DNA of 64,000 nucleotides, from assembly GCF_018691265.1 (NCBI RefSeq), contig NW_024881328.1:42541015-42605014 (forward strand), in the 5' to 3' direction. Below, one piece after another: positions 63,010 to 64,000 of the stretch. Below the pieces are notes generated by a model. It was not told where the DNA came from and made no database searches. It saw nothing but the letters and a program-made list of their open reading frames with translations. Every line of letters begins with the position of its first letter. Positions within the stretch are counted from its first letter, which is position 1. This DNA is from Tyto alba. Lineage: Eukaryota; Chordata; Aves; Strigiformes; Tytonidae. Position numbers and translations under genes: made by a program.

Positions 63010-64000
63010 GTATGAGATTTACATTCTTGACTGCGCAGCTCCGAGCAGGAGCTGAGCCGCTTCCTTGCACCCCACAAATGTTTCAAAACTCACCGATTTG
63101 GATAAAGGCCGTTTCCCAGGGGACGGGGTGCAGAAGGCACGAGCATCACTTCTCCGGGCTGATGTCTGCCTGCATATCTTGGTTATTTACTTGCCCCCTG
63201 GCTCAGGTTTGCCCAGGCTGCAGGTGCTGCAGAGGAGGCACACGTCTCTTCGGCACCGTGGTCCCCAGCGCTCCGCTCGGGTGGCTCCTGCTCTCAGCAG
63301 AGCCCTTTATTAAATGAAATGCAGCATATCTCAGCTCACGGCAGGGCCCGCCGGTCCACATGCTTCCCTTCAGCTGGTGGAGATGCTGAGGGCCAGCGTT
63401 TTTTGAAGAGAAAAGGCTGCTGTGCGAGGTGCTGCATGAACACGGGGTGGTGGAAAAGCTGTGCTCGTGACCCAGGGAGGCCGCGGCACAAGGTGCCTGG
63501 GAGAGATGCATAACTCACAAAATCCAGTTGTGATACAGAAACGGTCACCTCGTCTCGCGGATCTGCTCCTCCTCCTTACTTACCTTCCACCCTGCCAGCA
63601 AAAGCTGGTGGGCTTTGCTAGCCCGCGCTAGCCTTCCCCCAACGCTTTGCAGAGCCCTGTCAGACCCTCGGTCATACACATGCTGAAGCCAGGTTTCAAT
63701 TTCCAGGTCATAAATAACATGGTTAAAAATAATTCATTTAAAAAAAAAAAAAAAAAAAAAGAAATTCCCTTAAAGAATAACCACGGCAAATCTCGAAGCA
63801 TGGGGCTAAATTATCCCAAATGGGATTAACAGCAACGCTGGTTAGCTTGGGAGCATCTAGGCTGCAACACTGAGGTGTCAGAGAGAGATTGATTAAAGGG
63901 CAGGTCTCTGGCAAAGGCAGTTTGGGAGCCTTAGCATTTGTTGTTGGGATTATCAACTTGACTTTGCAAAGCAAGAGGCAAACCAGGTCTTTGTAAGAAA
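63010..64000. other. Intergenic DNA downstream of TWIST2, no gene seen
   Basis: Starts about where the TWIST2 transcript should end. It has an A21 tract at 63740-63760 and otherwise unique sequence. In other amniotes HDAC4 lies downstream in the opposite orientation, but nothing of it is recognisable here. Confidence 0.6.

Overview
The window is vertebrate nuclear DNA. It carries one gene I can support, TWIST2 (Dermo-1), on the + strand. The complete 160-residue bHLH protein is encoded in one uninterrupted ORF at 25267-25749. The stop codon is followed by a donor-like site, and about 36 kb later a strong acceptor opens a non-coding last exon with two AATAAA signals near 62977-62988. This layout (coding exon, very long intron, 3' UTR exon) is the known TWIST2 architecture. 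The protein sequence, the intron length and several degenerate palindromic repeats of a type I associate with reptile and bird genomes suggest a sauropsid, most likely a bird. The species cannot be fixed from this sequence.

Region by region: 1-22200 is intergenic DNA upstream of TWIST2. It has no credible coding sequence, several homopolymer and microsatellite tracts, and some motif clusters that could be regulatory. From 22200 to 24800 the sequence becomes GC-rich with many G-runs and C-runs. At 24920-25266 lie a CCAAT box, a weak TATA-like element and a 46-nt oligo-A tract, followed by the coding exon at 25267-25786. GC-rich sequence continues to about 26430. The intron (25787-62229) contains AT-rich stretches that look like candidate conserved non-coding elements (26770-28000, 29880-30090, 52700-52770, 61200-61330), at least one MIR-like SINE remnant (58835-58945), old palindromic repeats (30668-30730, 46499-46610, 48440-48546), a MAF site beside a CTCF-like site (37725-37758), and many A/T or C homopolymers. 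The last exon runs from 62230 to about 63000, and the final kilobase is downstream intergenic DNA.

The window is otherwise a gene-poor developmental-regulator landscape. I found no operons, CRISPR arrays, phage or viral genes, tRNAs or rRNAs, and no second protein-coding gene. Almost all open frames of 60-250 codons are chance frames. The most testable observations are a possible unannotated 5' exon (donor at 24621/24622, acceptor ending 5 nt before the ATG), the paired MAF/CTCF-like sites in the intron, the tandem half-copies of an old palindromic repeat at 48440-48546, and the symmetric elements just downstream of the coding exon. None amounts to a proven new system.
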